Source: Selaginella tamariscina
Lineage: Eukaryota; Streptophyta; Lycopodiopsida; Selaginellales; Selaginellaceae
NCBI GenBank assembly: GCA_003024785.1
Contig: PUQB01000788.1
Span: 33,693 to 97,692, forward strand
Length of the DNA: 64,000 nucleotides
Direction: 5' to 3'
Positions 23,736 to 34,519 of this stretch are shown piece by piece. The stretch's first letter is position 1. Each line of letters starts with the position of its first letter. A program made the position numbers and the translations under genes. Under the pieces are notes generated by a model, which saw only the letters and a list, made by a program, of their open reading frames with translations, had not been told where the DNA came from and did not search any database.

Positions 23736-26735
23736 ATGAGCTCTGACATTAAAGACAAGAGCAGGAGAAGAGATGGGCAGGGGGATTTGGAATCAACTTG
23801 GCCATATTTTAAGATAAATGGAAAGCGCATTGGAGCAACCATGGTTGCTGTCAAATTAACCTCTGTCACATCTCATGGACAAGCAAAACAATGGAAAGTT
23901 GATTCGCTAGTCAAGCACCCGAAAGCAGGCTGCGACCCAGATTGGACGATGCTCGACAGATATGCCTTGTTCCATCCAATGTCACGTTCTCGGATCCAGA
24001 GGTCGTCAGTTACAACATTAATCTCGGGTGGTTTTGTCGACTTGTGGATAATGATGTTCACGTGTTCACTAATGATGTTTGACCTTGGAGTTCTTCTTCA
24101 ACTCAACGAAAGCTCATCTATGGAGGGATCCATCTGGATGTCTACTTCGAAGATCTTCAGACTCATCGAGTAGGTGTATTGTCAGGAGATATTGTTTCAC
24201 AATACAGAAAATCAGCAAGTGGAGCAATCTTCCCTCTTGACATTGAAGAAGAACACAGCGACATCATAAGGGAGATTGAGAAGGTGGCTCGGTCTCAGGT
24301 TCTCTACAGATCACGTTCAATTTGCTTAGGAAGTTTCGGGAGCTGGAGGAGTGTGCCGAGAACACTAGAACAGCTGCAGTCGGGGATCACACATGTTGAT
24401 TCAGATCGCAAAAGAAAATCATCAATCGTTTTGTCAGCTGCACCTGTGGCATCTCATGCTGCAATAAGTCACAAGGAAATGATGTTGGATGATAAGATTT
24501 ATCCTTGTAGGTTAAATATTGCAGCGTCAACCCAAACTTCAATTACAGGCCACTCAACCAGGAACGTGTAGCTGAGCTCATGGAGAAGATGAAGGACGAC
24601 AATTCTTATACCGTTCCACATAATGCTGTTTTGTGTCCATACTATGAAAGAAGGAAGGGTGCTGACAAAGTCTGGATCACAACACCAGAACAACTCATGA
24701 AGATTCAGACGGAGAATAAAAGATCTATCAAGTACTACATCATTAGTGGCCAGCACACAATAACGGCAGCCCAACGACTTCTCGATGAACACAACAAAGA
24801 AACGATGGCAACAAAACTTTCCGAGCATACCCGTGAGAAGCTGACAAAAAAGATCGGCGTTTTTAGCTAAGCCGAATCTCACAATCGAGCAGTACCATAA
24901 GTTATCGGCGGAATGGGACGCTGCCGACACCAACCACTACAACAGCAAAATATGGGAGAAGTTTAAACACACGCGAGCCGTGTGGGAATCTCTTCAGCGA
25001 CCACAAAGAGCTACCGCAGGGAATACACAATCTGCGGAATACCGGGTAAGCAAATTGTTTGGCGGGATTTATCTCGCCGGTATATTAATCTGTCTTTTTC
25101 CTCAGAGAGTTGAAGAAATTGCAGCAGTTGATTTTGCCCAGGTGGGCGGGAAGGAAACATCATTTCTGATGATGTTGATTTCTTGCCCCGAAGATAGGAT
25201 CTTTGCCAAATGGTTGGGGATTATGGAATCCTTTTCAAAAGGAACACTGAAGAAGAAGCAGACAAGTGAAGGGGAGCCCTCAGAAAAGTCTGCAAAGAAA
25301 CCCAGTAAGACACCGAAGGCTAAGTCTGTTCAATCTACAAAGGATGTAGACAACGATTTCAAGCTCACATGGTTGAAGCCTTTAAATGGAACAACGATGG
25401 AGGAGATGGAAGTCTGGCTGATTTGGTGATCGATGGCAAACTACAAATTAATAACAGCAGCCCAACCTCTCCTTTTCATCTCAAGGCAATGGAGTGAAGA
25501 CAGTCAGGCATTTCAAGGAGTGGTTGGGAATACACTGCCACAAACTGGGTTGGACCTCGACTTCAACATATGAAGAGGTTAGCAAATATTTGCATGTGAC
25601 GAACGATGATATGCTTGTCGAATGGGTGAACCAATCGGAAGATCTAGGCAAGAATCTATTGCACGCCAACGCCAAAAGGAGAACATTGGGATGACGCCTT
25701 CTCTTATGGCAGTCCTTCAGCAGCGGAGAACCGAATTGAACCTTATAAAGGAGGATGCTACGAATCACGACAAGCCCTACAGATGTTTGTTGTTAGATTC
25801 GGAGACTTTATGGGGTAACATCACTGCTTGTAGGAAACCGTTTCAATTGTTCGTGATGGATCGGCGGGTGTCAAAAATCTTTCGACAGATAGGGCACTAA
25901 AGGATCTGGTGGAGAAACTTAGCCGTGCAAGCATATACATAGAAGGTATTTATTATTGAATTCATGCTTGCGCTCTTCACTGATACCTACTTTTTCAGGT
26001 ATTTATTTCTTGATTCTTGCTCATGTCACCGATACTTTTGCCTTCGCCTTCGCAGAAGAATAGACATCGTTGGACAGGATTTATATGAACGATGCTAATC
26101 CCAAGTGCATTGATACTGTTGTTCACTTGGTTGTTAGGAATGCGCCAAACAATTTCAAGCTTCCAAATGACTGGCCAGGCATCTGTTTGCACTCCAACGG
26201 CCCTGAACCTCCATCCGATACACCGATAGGTATGAGTGACGTATTCGGCAATGTACGTTATCCAAACATTACAAGTCAAGCGGCACGGAGCATCGTCAAC
26301 TTGATCAGGGGTCCTCACAGTGATGCGTGGGTTTTTGACTACTGCACTAGGGGGGTCTTGAAGGAGTGTTACCTTCGGCATACATGTGTGTTTGCCGTTG
26401 AGAAGGATAAGACCATGGTTGAGGACCTGAACAAGTGGATAGATTGGGTCTCAACTGAGTACCCAACGATCATAAAGGCGTATTTGAGAAAGTTCCTCCA
26501 GATAAGTGCGATAGCTCTGAAGGTTGAATCTGGTTCAATCTCGGAGTCTGAGAACGAACTTCAATCAGATATTAGACCGGAAGTTATCTCGAGGAGTACA
26601 GAACATTCGCACACTCCAGGACCCATGGAAACATCAATAGAAGATGCAGAAGATCTTGAACCATCTCACAAGCGGCTTAGACCTTCTTCGCCTCACTCAG
26701 AAGGTAATAGCGAAGAAGAATTGATAATGAATTGA
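23736..26735 (+). pseudogene. gene B, copy 1: Tnp1-like + ParB/Srx-like + methyltransferase-like protein
   Basis: Recognisable parts in order: a Tnp1/En-Spm-like N-terminus (GILEST..KLNGKRIGTTMVAVKLTSV in copy 2; 23,780-23,900 here); a ParB/sulfiredoxin-like block (24,580-24,870) with YYIISGQHTITAAQRLLDEH; a Lys/Ser-rich linker (25,240-25,350); a W-rich region (25,490-25,940); and a C-terminal part (26,000-26,735) with VFDYCTRGVLKECYLR..CVFAVEKD, which resembles motif I/II of DNA methyltransferases (weak). Introns: 25,046-25,105 and 25,946-25,998. The ParB-like motif has Thr where ParB proteins have the Arg of G-x-H-R. The gene is broken by the inverted first exon and several 1-bp indels (about 23,791, 23,931, 24,069, 24,139, 24,510, 24,862, 25,675). 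The new ATG at 23,736 is private to this copy. The acidic/Ser tail ends at a stop at 26,733. Confidence 0.65.
25061..25078. promoter_or_regulatory. isolated palindrome-like unit inside a gene B intron, copy 1
   Basis: The 60-bp intron of gene B contains GGCGGGATTTATCTCGCC, a near match to the array core. It is also present in copy 2 (32,747-32,764). It is a single unit outside the arrays. Confidence 0.6.
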
Positions 26736-26990
26736 TAGAGTGATGAATAGTTGTAAATGAGTGTAACATAAGGCATTTTTGTATTTTTTTTATATTTGTA
26801 CAGAAAATAAATTCTCAAGGATTAATGAAGCTTTTAGTTCAAACATGGGTCACACATTAACAAGGTAAATAATATACCTTGATAATTTTAAGGTCAGCTA
26901 ATTATCATTTTGCAGATGTAATGAAATAATTGAGAACATGGATTTTCAGCATTGCCATGAGGTAAGAGAGGGGTTTGGCGACAATTTCTT

Positions 26991-28170
26991 GTGCCACATG
27001 TCAGAATGACAGAGTTCATGCAGGAAATGGATAATAATGCAGCTCAAAACATCGTTACCATGGGGGCCACTTCATCATCATTTTTATTGGCTTCAGTTCC
27101 GAAATCAATTTCTTCAGCGCATGCAATATCTGAATCTTGTAAGGATGATGTACAATTAAATGATGAAGGGATAGGCAACGAATAGTGGCAACGGATAAAT
27201 GTGAAAGGGAGCAAACAAGTGATTTGCAAAGTATTCAAGAGGCAACGCTATCTCATGTTACTCATGGCCATATTGTGTTGTTGGATGTCAATGGTGTTCT
27301 GCTTCATCGACAAAGGCCCGAGGATAGAAAAAAGAAATCAAACAAGGAGATTTCATTCCTTGTCATGGTAAATTTCGATATGATATTATTTTTCGTCCAG
27401 GGTTGGATCGTCTCTTTCAAAAGCTTAAGGAGATGGGTGCGCTTGTGGGGATTTGGTCATGCATGCAGATTCATAACTTAACACCGCTGTTGAGTTTACT
27501 TAAGAAACATTGTAGTGTTGCAGAAGAGGTGATTCGTAAAGATTGGATTTTTGACCAGCGAATGTGTCATAAACCTCTCGAATTTCACAATATAAGAAAG
27601 GAAAGCAAGCCATACTTCTTCAAGAATGAAAGAATAATTTGGGACTCATGGGAGATCAGTCGCTTAAGGATAACGAAGAATGCACATATCTTAGTAGTAG
27701 ACGACTCTCCTCAGAAGGCTATGCTCAACCAAAACATTGCTTGTATTCATCCAATCACTTTCGATCCATATTCTGATACCGATATCATGGATGAGCTAGT
27801 GAACTACTTGGATACGTGCCTCAGAAAGAAGAATCTCGAAAATTTTTGTGAGCAGTATCCACCGTATCATACATTTCCTGAAGCTTTTCTTTCTCGTGAT
27901 ATTGAATTTTATAAAATGAAGGATAGCAACCGGGCGCTTTATAATATTATTCTTAAGGAACGTCAGTTTTTAGATGAGCCTTTATGCAGACCTTCTCTTA
28001 TCACATCTTATGTATTAACAAGGATGGCAACTCCCAATTGCATTCGTGAGAGTGTTAAGTGGTGGCAACAACATCAAGATATTGACCAAAATGATTTGAT
28101 TAATCCGGAGAGTGATGATTTAGACAAAATGAAAAGATTTCTTTGTATGATAGAAAGAAAGTATTTATAA
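26991..28170 (+). CDS. gene C, copy 1: FCP1-like HAD phosphatase-family protein
   Basis: The N-terminal part (26,991-27,183, Ser/Asp-rich) is followed by the HAD core. Motif I is LLDVNGVLL (about 27,278-27,304), then a VGIWSCMQIHNLTPLL block (about 27,442-27,490, like the GVWSS block of plant FCP1-like proteins), and motif III is LVVDDSPQKAMLNQ (about 27,690-27,735). The tail (27,740-28,167) ends in KWWQQHQDIDQNDLINPES. FCP1-type proteins dephosphorylate the RNA polymerase II tail or other nuclear proteins. Here the second Asp of the DxD motif is Asn, as I recall for a plant subgroup, so catalysis is uncertain. It follows gene B on the same strand. Private 1-bp deletions near 27,182 and 27,331 break the frame; copy 2 is intact at both sites. 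The longest clean frame is 27,403-28,170. Confidence 0.75.
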
Positions 28171-28455
28171 AAAATTAACATGTTGATAAGAAAATGATTT
28201 CATTTGTAATTATGTTTGATAGTATTTCTTCATTATTGTAAACTATTTTTAGAATAATATGAATATTCTAAGATATTTTAGGAATATTCCTTACTAAGTA
28301 AGGTTATTGAAGGATTAATTAATTAATTAATTAATATTTAAGGCTTAATTACATATTAATTAAATGATTAATTAATAATTAAAACTTAAGTATTAATTAG
28401 TAATTTATTTTATATTCCCATTTCACGTATCATGCCCACTTTAGTTACACGATAC
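28171..28455 (+). repeat. subterminal region and inner TIR of copy 1
   Basis: AT-rich DNA with 'aatattcctaaaatatct'-type palindromes and a TTAA run leads to the inner TIR CATGCCCACTTTAGTTACA (28,431-28,449). The same 285 bp are found inverted at 29,356-29,616. Confidence 0.75.
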
Positions 28456-29355
28456 TTTAAAAGTCATTAATAATTAAGTTCATACATGGGTAACCTAAGA
28501 GTTTAAGAATAAACTAAACAATATAACAATTAAGATTAAGCACACTTATGATCATCATAAATTATAAACCCACATGGTACTATTGGAACCATTAAATCAG
28601 ACATGAGTCACATGGGTGCTCAAGGATAAATTCATTAAGTTAAGAACTGGATTAAGGGTCTAGCCTAGAAATACACATACCAAGTTAAGTAATAACATGG
28701 TTAATTAAGGGTCATTAAATACTTAAGCCTAAACATGTATGAGCAGTGATATATGCTGTAGTAAAAAAATGTTATGGATTAGTAATTAAATAGATTAATA
28801 ATTAGTAACTAATAATTAAATTAGTAATTAAACATTTCCATAACATTTTTCGACTACGGATTTAATCACTGCTTATGAGACAACTTGGTTAAAAGTCATT
28901 AAATAGTTAAGGCCATACATAATAACTTAAGGATAAACTCACCGATGGGTTAAGCATCTAGCTTAAAAATAAATTCATCAGATTAAAAATAATAATTGAG
29001 TTAAAGGTTCAACTTAAGAATAAACTCACTAGGTTAAGGATAATAATTAGCTTAAGGAATAAATAGTTAAGCATAAACATGGATACACATAAGAGCTTAA
29101 GGAAATTTATCATGTTAAGGATAACAATTGAGTTAAAGATTTAACTTAAAGATAACTTTGTTAGGTTAACAATAACAACTGAGTTAAGAATCTAGATTAT
29201 AAATAAATTCACCATGTTAAGAATAATAAATGAATTAAGAATTTATTAATTAATAAATTATTTATTCAATAATTAAGGCCATCAACCGTGTACATGTGTA
29301 CTAATGTGTGTGTGTGTGTATTAGGATAGAGTATAAGTGCGGGATAAGGGCAATA
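28456..29355 (+). repeat. tandem-repeat spacer between the two giant elements
   Basis: About 900 bp of degenerate ~50-bp units ('aacttaaaaataaattcatcagattaaa' followed by 'aataataattgagttaaagg') are interrupted by a MITE. It matches the left flank of copy 1. There are no genes. Confidence 0.65.
28744..28871. mobile_element. 128-bp MITE, hAT-like
   Basis: The ends CAGTGATATATGCTGTAGT and, inverted, CAGTGATTAAATCCGTAGT belong to inverted repeats of about 38 bp that include AAAAATGTTATGGA. Flanking 8-mers TGTATGAG (28,736-28,743) and CTTATGAG (28,872-28,879) match at 6 of 8 positions and may be a decayed 8-bp target duplication, as in hAT elements. It has no coding capacity. Confidence 0.6.
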
Positions 29356-29616
29356 TGCACGTTGTAACTAAAGTGGGCATGATACGTGAAAATGGGAATA
29401 TAAAATAAATTACTAATTAATACTTAAGTTTTAATTATTAATTAATCATTTAATTAATATGTAATTAAGCCTTAAATATTAATTAATTAATTAATTAATC
29501 ATTCAATAACCTTACTTAGTAAGGAATATTCCTAAAATATCTTAGAATATTCATATTATTCTAAAAATAGTTTACAATAATGATCAAATATAATTACAAA
29601 TGAAATTATTTCCTTA

Positions 29617-30750
29617 TCAACATGTTAATTTATTTATAAATACTTTCTTCCTAACCATACAGAGAAATCTCCTCATTTTGTCTAAATCATCACTCTCCGG
29701 ATTAATCAAATCATTTTGGTCAATATATTGATGTTGTTGCCACCACTTAACACTCTCACAAATGCAATTGGAGTTCCCATCCTTGTTAATACATAAGATG
29801 TATAAGACCAGGTCTGCATAAAGGCTCATCTAAAAAATGACGTTCCTTAAGAATAATATTATAAAGCGCTCGGTTGTTATCCTTCATTTTATAAAATTCA
29901 AAATCATGAGAAAGAAAAGCTTCAGGAAATGTATGATACGGTGGATACTGCTCACAAAAATTTTTGAGATTCTTCTTTCTGAGGCACGTATTCAAGTAGT
30001 TCACTAGCTCATCCATGATATCGGTATCAGAATATGGATCGAAAGTGATTGGATGAATACAAGCAATGTTTTGGTTGAGCATAGCCTTCTGAGGAGAGTC
30101 GTTTACTACTAAGATATGTGCATTCTTCATTATCCTTAAGCGACTAATCTCCCCATGAGTCCCAATTATTCTTTCATTCTTAAAGAAGTATGGCTTGCTT
30201 TCCTTTTTATATTGTGAAATTTGAGAGGTTTATAACACATTTGCTGGTCAAAAATCCAATCTTTACGAATCACCTCTTCTGCAACACTACAATGTTTCTT
30301 AAGTAAATTCAACAGCGGTGTTAAGTTATGAATCTGCATACATAACCAAATCCCCACAAGCGCACCCATCTCCTTAAGCTTTTGAAAGAGATGATCCAAC
30401 CCTGAACGAAAAATAATATCGTATCGAAATTTACCATGACAAGGAATGAAATCTCCTTGTTTGATTTCTGTTTTCCTATCCTCGGGCCTTTGTCGATGAA
30501 GCAGAACACCATTGACATCCAACAACACAATATGGCCATGAGTAACATGAGATAGCATTGCCTCTTGAATACTTTGCAAATCACTTGTTTGCTCCCTTTC
30601 ACATTTATCCGTTGCCACTATCTCGTTGCCTATCCCTTCATCATTTAATTATACATCATCCTTACAAAATTCAGATATTGCATGTGCTGAAGAAATTGAT
30701 TTCGGAAACTGAAGCCAATAAAAATGATGATGAAAAAAACTGAAGTGGCC
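29617..30750 (-). pseudogene. gene C, copy 2: FCP1-like HAD protein
   Basis: Same protein as 26,991-28,170. The first part is in one clean frame (30,618-30,166), including LLDVNGVLLHRQ and a block reading VGIWLCMQIHNL, where copy 1 is frameshifted. A 1-bp loss near 30,209 then changes frame, and the rest (30,130-29,786; 29,829-29,617) carries LVVNDSPQKAMLNQ. The Asp of motif III (DDSP in copy 1) is Asn here, which would further argue against activity. The N-terminal Ser-rich segment above 30,620 also has small indels. It ends 260 bp from the inner TIR. Confidence 0.7.
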
Positions 30751-31089
30751 CCCATGGTAACGATGTTTTGAGCTGCATTATTATCCATTTCCTGCATGAA
30801 CTCTGTCATTCTGACATGTGGCACAAGAAATTGTCGCCAAACCCCTCTCTTACCTCATGCCAATGCTGAAAATCCATGTTCTCAATTGTTTCATTACATC
30901 TGCAAAATGATAATTAGCTGACCTTAAAATTATCAAGGTATATTATTTACCTTATTAATGTGTGACCCATGTTTGAACTAAAAGCTTCATTAATCCTTGA
31001 GAATTTATTTTCTGTACAAATATAAACGAAATATACAAAAATGCCTTATGTTACACTCATTTACAACTATTCGTCACTCTAAGAACTCA

Positions 31090-34000
31090 TTAACAATTCT
31101 TCTTCGCTTTACCTTCTGAGTGAGGCGAAGAAGGTCTAAGCCGCTTGTGAGATGGTTCATGATCTTCTGTATCTTCTGTTGATGTTTCCATGGGTAATGG
31201 AGTGTGCAAATGTTCTGTACTCCTCGAGATAACTTCCGGTCTAATATCTGATTGAAGTTCGTCCTCAGACTCCGACATTGAACCAGATTCGTCTTCAGAG
31301 CTATCGCACTTATCGGGAGGGAACTTTCTCAAATACTCCTTTGTGGATTCGTTGGGGTAGTCAGTTGAGAACCTATCTATCCACTTGTTCAGGTCCTCAA
31401 TCATGGTCTTATCCTTTTCAACGGCAAATACACATGTATCCCAAAGGTAACACTCCTTCAAGACGGACCCCTAGTGCAGTAATCAAAAACCCACGCATCA
31501 CTGTGAGGACCCCTGATCAAGTTGGACGATGCTCTGTGCCGCTTGACTTGTGATGTTAGGATAACGTACATTGCCGAATACGTCACTCTCAGCTATCGGT
31601 GTATCGGATGGAGGTTCAGGGCCGTTGGAGTGCAAACAGATGCATGGCCAGTCATTTGGAAGTTTGAAACTATTGGCGCATTCCTAACAACCAAGTGAAC
31701 AACCGAATCAATGCACTTCGGATCAGCATCATTCATATAAAATCCTATCCAACGATGTTTATTCCTCTTGGCAAAGGAGAAGGCAAAGGTATCGGTGACA
31801 TGAGCAAGAATCAAGAAATAAATACCTGAAAACGTAGATATCAGTCAAGAGTGCAAGTATGAATTCAATAATAAATACCTTCTTTGTACATACTTGCACG
31901 ACTAAGTTTCTCCACAAATCCTCTAGTGTCCTGTCTGTCGAAGGATTTTTTGACACCCGCCGATCCATCACGAACAATTGAAACGGTTTCCTACAAGCAG
32001 TGATGGTACCCCATAAAGTCTCCGAATCCAACAACAAACATCTGTAGGGCTTGTCGTGATTCGTAGCATCCTCCTTTATAAGGTTCAACTCGGTTCTCCG
32101 CTGCTGAAGGACTGCCATAAGAGAAGGCGTCATCGCAATGTTCTCCTTTTTGGCGTTGGCGTGCAATAGATTCTTGCCCAGATCTTCCGATTGATTCACC
32201 CATTCGACAAGCATATCATCATTTGTCACATGCAAATATTTGCTGACCTCTTCGTATGTTGAAGCCGAAATCCAACCCAGTTTGTGGCAGTGTATTCCCA
32301 ACCACTCCTTGAAGTGCCTGACCGTCTTCAACTCCATTGCCTTGAGATGAAAAGGAGAGGTGGGCTGCTGTTGTTAATCTGTAATTTGCCATCAATCACC
32401 AAATCAGCCAAGACTTCCATCTCCTCCATCGTTGTTCCATTTAAAGGCTTCAACCATGTGAGCTTGAAATCGTTGTCTACATCCTTTATAGATTGAACAG
32501 ACTTAGCCTTCGGCGTCTTACTGGGTTTCTTTGCAGACTTCTCTGAGGGCTCCACTTCACTTGTCTGCTTCTTCTTCAGTGTTCCTTTTGCAAAGGATTC
32601 CATAATCCCCAACCATTTGCAAAGATCCTATCCTCGGGACAAGAAATCAACATCATCAAAAAGGATGTTTCCTTCCCGCCCACCTGGGCAAAATCAACTG
32701 CTACAATTTCTTCAACTCTCTGAGAAAAAAGACAGATTAATATACCGGCGAGATAAATCCCGCCCAAACAATTTGCTTACCCGGTAGTCCGCAGATTGTG
32801 TATTCCCTGCGGTAGCTCTTTGTGGTCGCTGAAGAGATTCCCACACGGCTCGCGTGTGTTTGAACTTCTCCCATATTTTGCTGTTGTAGTGGTTGGTGTC
32901 TGCAGCGTCCCATTCCGCCGATAACTTATGGTACTGCTCGATTGTGAGATTCGGCTTCGCTAAAAACGCCGATCTTTTCGTCAGCTTCTCACGGGTATGC
33001 TCGGAAAGTTTTGTTGCCATCGTTCCTTTGTTGTGTTCGTCGAGAAGTCGTTGGGCTGCCGTTATTGTGTGCTGGCCACTAATGATGTAGTACTTAACTG
33101 ATTTTCTATTCTCCGTCTGAACCTTCCTCATTTGTTCCGGTGTTGTGATCCACACTTTGTCAGCGCCTTTGTTTCTTCGTAGTATGCGCACAAAACAGCA
33201 TTATGTGGAACGGTGTAAGAATTGTCGTCCTTCATCTTCTCCATGAGCTCAGCTACACGTTCCTGATTGAGTGGCCTGTAATTGAAGTTTGGGTTGACGC
33301 TGCAATACTTAACCCTACACTGGTAAATCCTATCATCCAACATCATTTCCTTGTGGCTTATTGCAGCATGGGACGCCACAGGTGCAGCTGACAAAACGAC
33401 TAATGATTTTCTTCTACGATCCGAATCAACATGTGTGATCCCCGATTGATGCTGTTCTAAGTTCTCGGCACACTCTTCCAGCTCCCGAAATTCTAAGCAA
33501 ATTGAACGTGATCTGTAAGAACCTGAGACCAAGCCACCCTCTCAATCTCCTTATGATGTCGCTGTGTTCTTCTTCAATGTGAAGAGGGACGATTGCTCCA
33601 CTTGTGGATTTTCTGTATTGTGAAGCAATATCTCCTGACAATACACCTACTCGATGAGTCTGAAGATCTTCGAAGTAGACATCCAGATGGATCCCCTCCA
33701 TAGATGGGCTTTCGTTGAGTTGAAGAAGAACTCCAAGGTCAACATCATTAGTGAACACGTGAACGTCATTATCCACAAGTCGACAAAACCACCCGAAATT
33801 AATGTTGTAACTGGCGACCTCTGGATCCGAGAACGTGACATTGGATGGAACAAGGCATATGTGTCGAGCATCGTTCAATCTGGGTTCACAGCATGCTTTC
33901 GGATGCTTGACTAGCACACCCACTTTCCATTGTTTTGCTTGTCCATGCGATGTGACAGAGGTTAGTTTGACAGCAACCATGGTTGTTCCAATGCGCTTCC

Positions 34001-34217
34001 CGTTTAGTTTGAAATATGGCCAAGTTGATTCCAGAATCCCCCTGCCCATCTCTTCTCCTGCTCTCGTCTTTAATGTCACCTCAATTCCACATCTGAATAC
34101 AAAAATGATTAGTTCAAGTATATCCGAGTATAACAGATTTTATTTTAATTCTTACCCAGAATTTGACGACGACTCCATACTAATGACTCGATCTCCTTGT
34201 TTAATTAAATCGTCCTT
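31090..34217 (-). pseudogene. gene B, copy 2: Tnp1-like + ParB/Srx-like + methyltransferase-like protein
   Basis: This copy keeps the ancestral 5' structure. Acceptor ttttgcag precedes exon 34,217-34,156 (ATG at 34,178, MESSSNSG), donor GTAAGAATT, then a 63-bp intron and a second exon from 34,092. Exon joining gives ..SGCGIEVTLKTRAGEEMGRG.., leading into the Tnp1-like module. Further on are FSDPEVASYNINFGWFCRL, the ParB-like ISGQHTITAAQ (about 33,070-33,100), the intron with a palindrome unit (~32,720-32,780), and the C-terminal part (from about 31,860) with FAFSFAKRNKHRWIGFYMND and a methyltransferase-like CVFAVEKDK near 31,430. The acidic tail ends at 31,090. Single-base indels differ from those of copy 1 (for example near 33,540, 33,190 and 31,960). 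A protein of roughly 900 residues seems ancestral. Confidence 0.65.
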
Positions 34218-34519
34218 CTGCAAAATAATACACTATGAATACAAATCATATAAAAACGCACACACACTTGTATAAACCCGAATATACAAAAATAATACAC
34301 AGAGAGAAGTAGACGGAATTAACTGTCCAAAGCTCACATTTGTGCTAGTGCAAAGAAAGATAACATTTCGTTTTAGAACCACCACAAATGTGAGCTCTGG
34401 ACAGTTTTACATAGTTCCTAGCTTTTACTCGAAATATTATGATAAGATGATAAAAGTAAATAAAATGAGATATGCAACTTATATATACTAATACACATAT
34501 ATATTCACATGGAAGGTGC

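Larger units (their letters stand above)
13524..28455 (+). mobile_element. giant TIR DNA element, copy 1 (~14.9 kb)
   Basis: The outer end carries TGTAACTAAAATGGGCATG (about 13,531-13,549). The inner end carries its inverse CATGCCCACTTTAGTTACA (28,431-28,449). The whole unit is matched in inverse orientation by 29,356-43,185, and both copies stop matching at these TIRs. It contains gene A (minus), two palindrome arrays around a repeat-rich centre, and genes B and C (plus). No clear target-site duplication is visible, and the inner TIR has lost a base. It is not an LTR element because the ends are inverted and no reverse transcriptase is present. I know no described family with this content. 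Confidence 0.85.

Noticed and set aside
13524-28455. Integrated giant virus or polinton-like element (suggested by ParB-like and methylase-like domains)
   Set aside because: No capsid, packaging ATPase, polymerase B or retroviral-type integrase is visible; genes have spliceosomal introns and the transposase-like gene is of plant transposon type.
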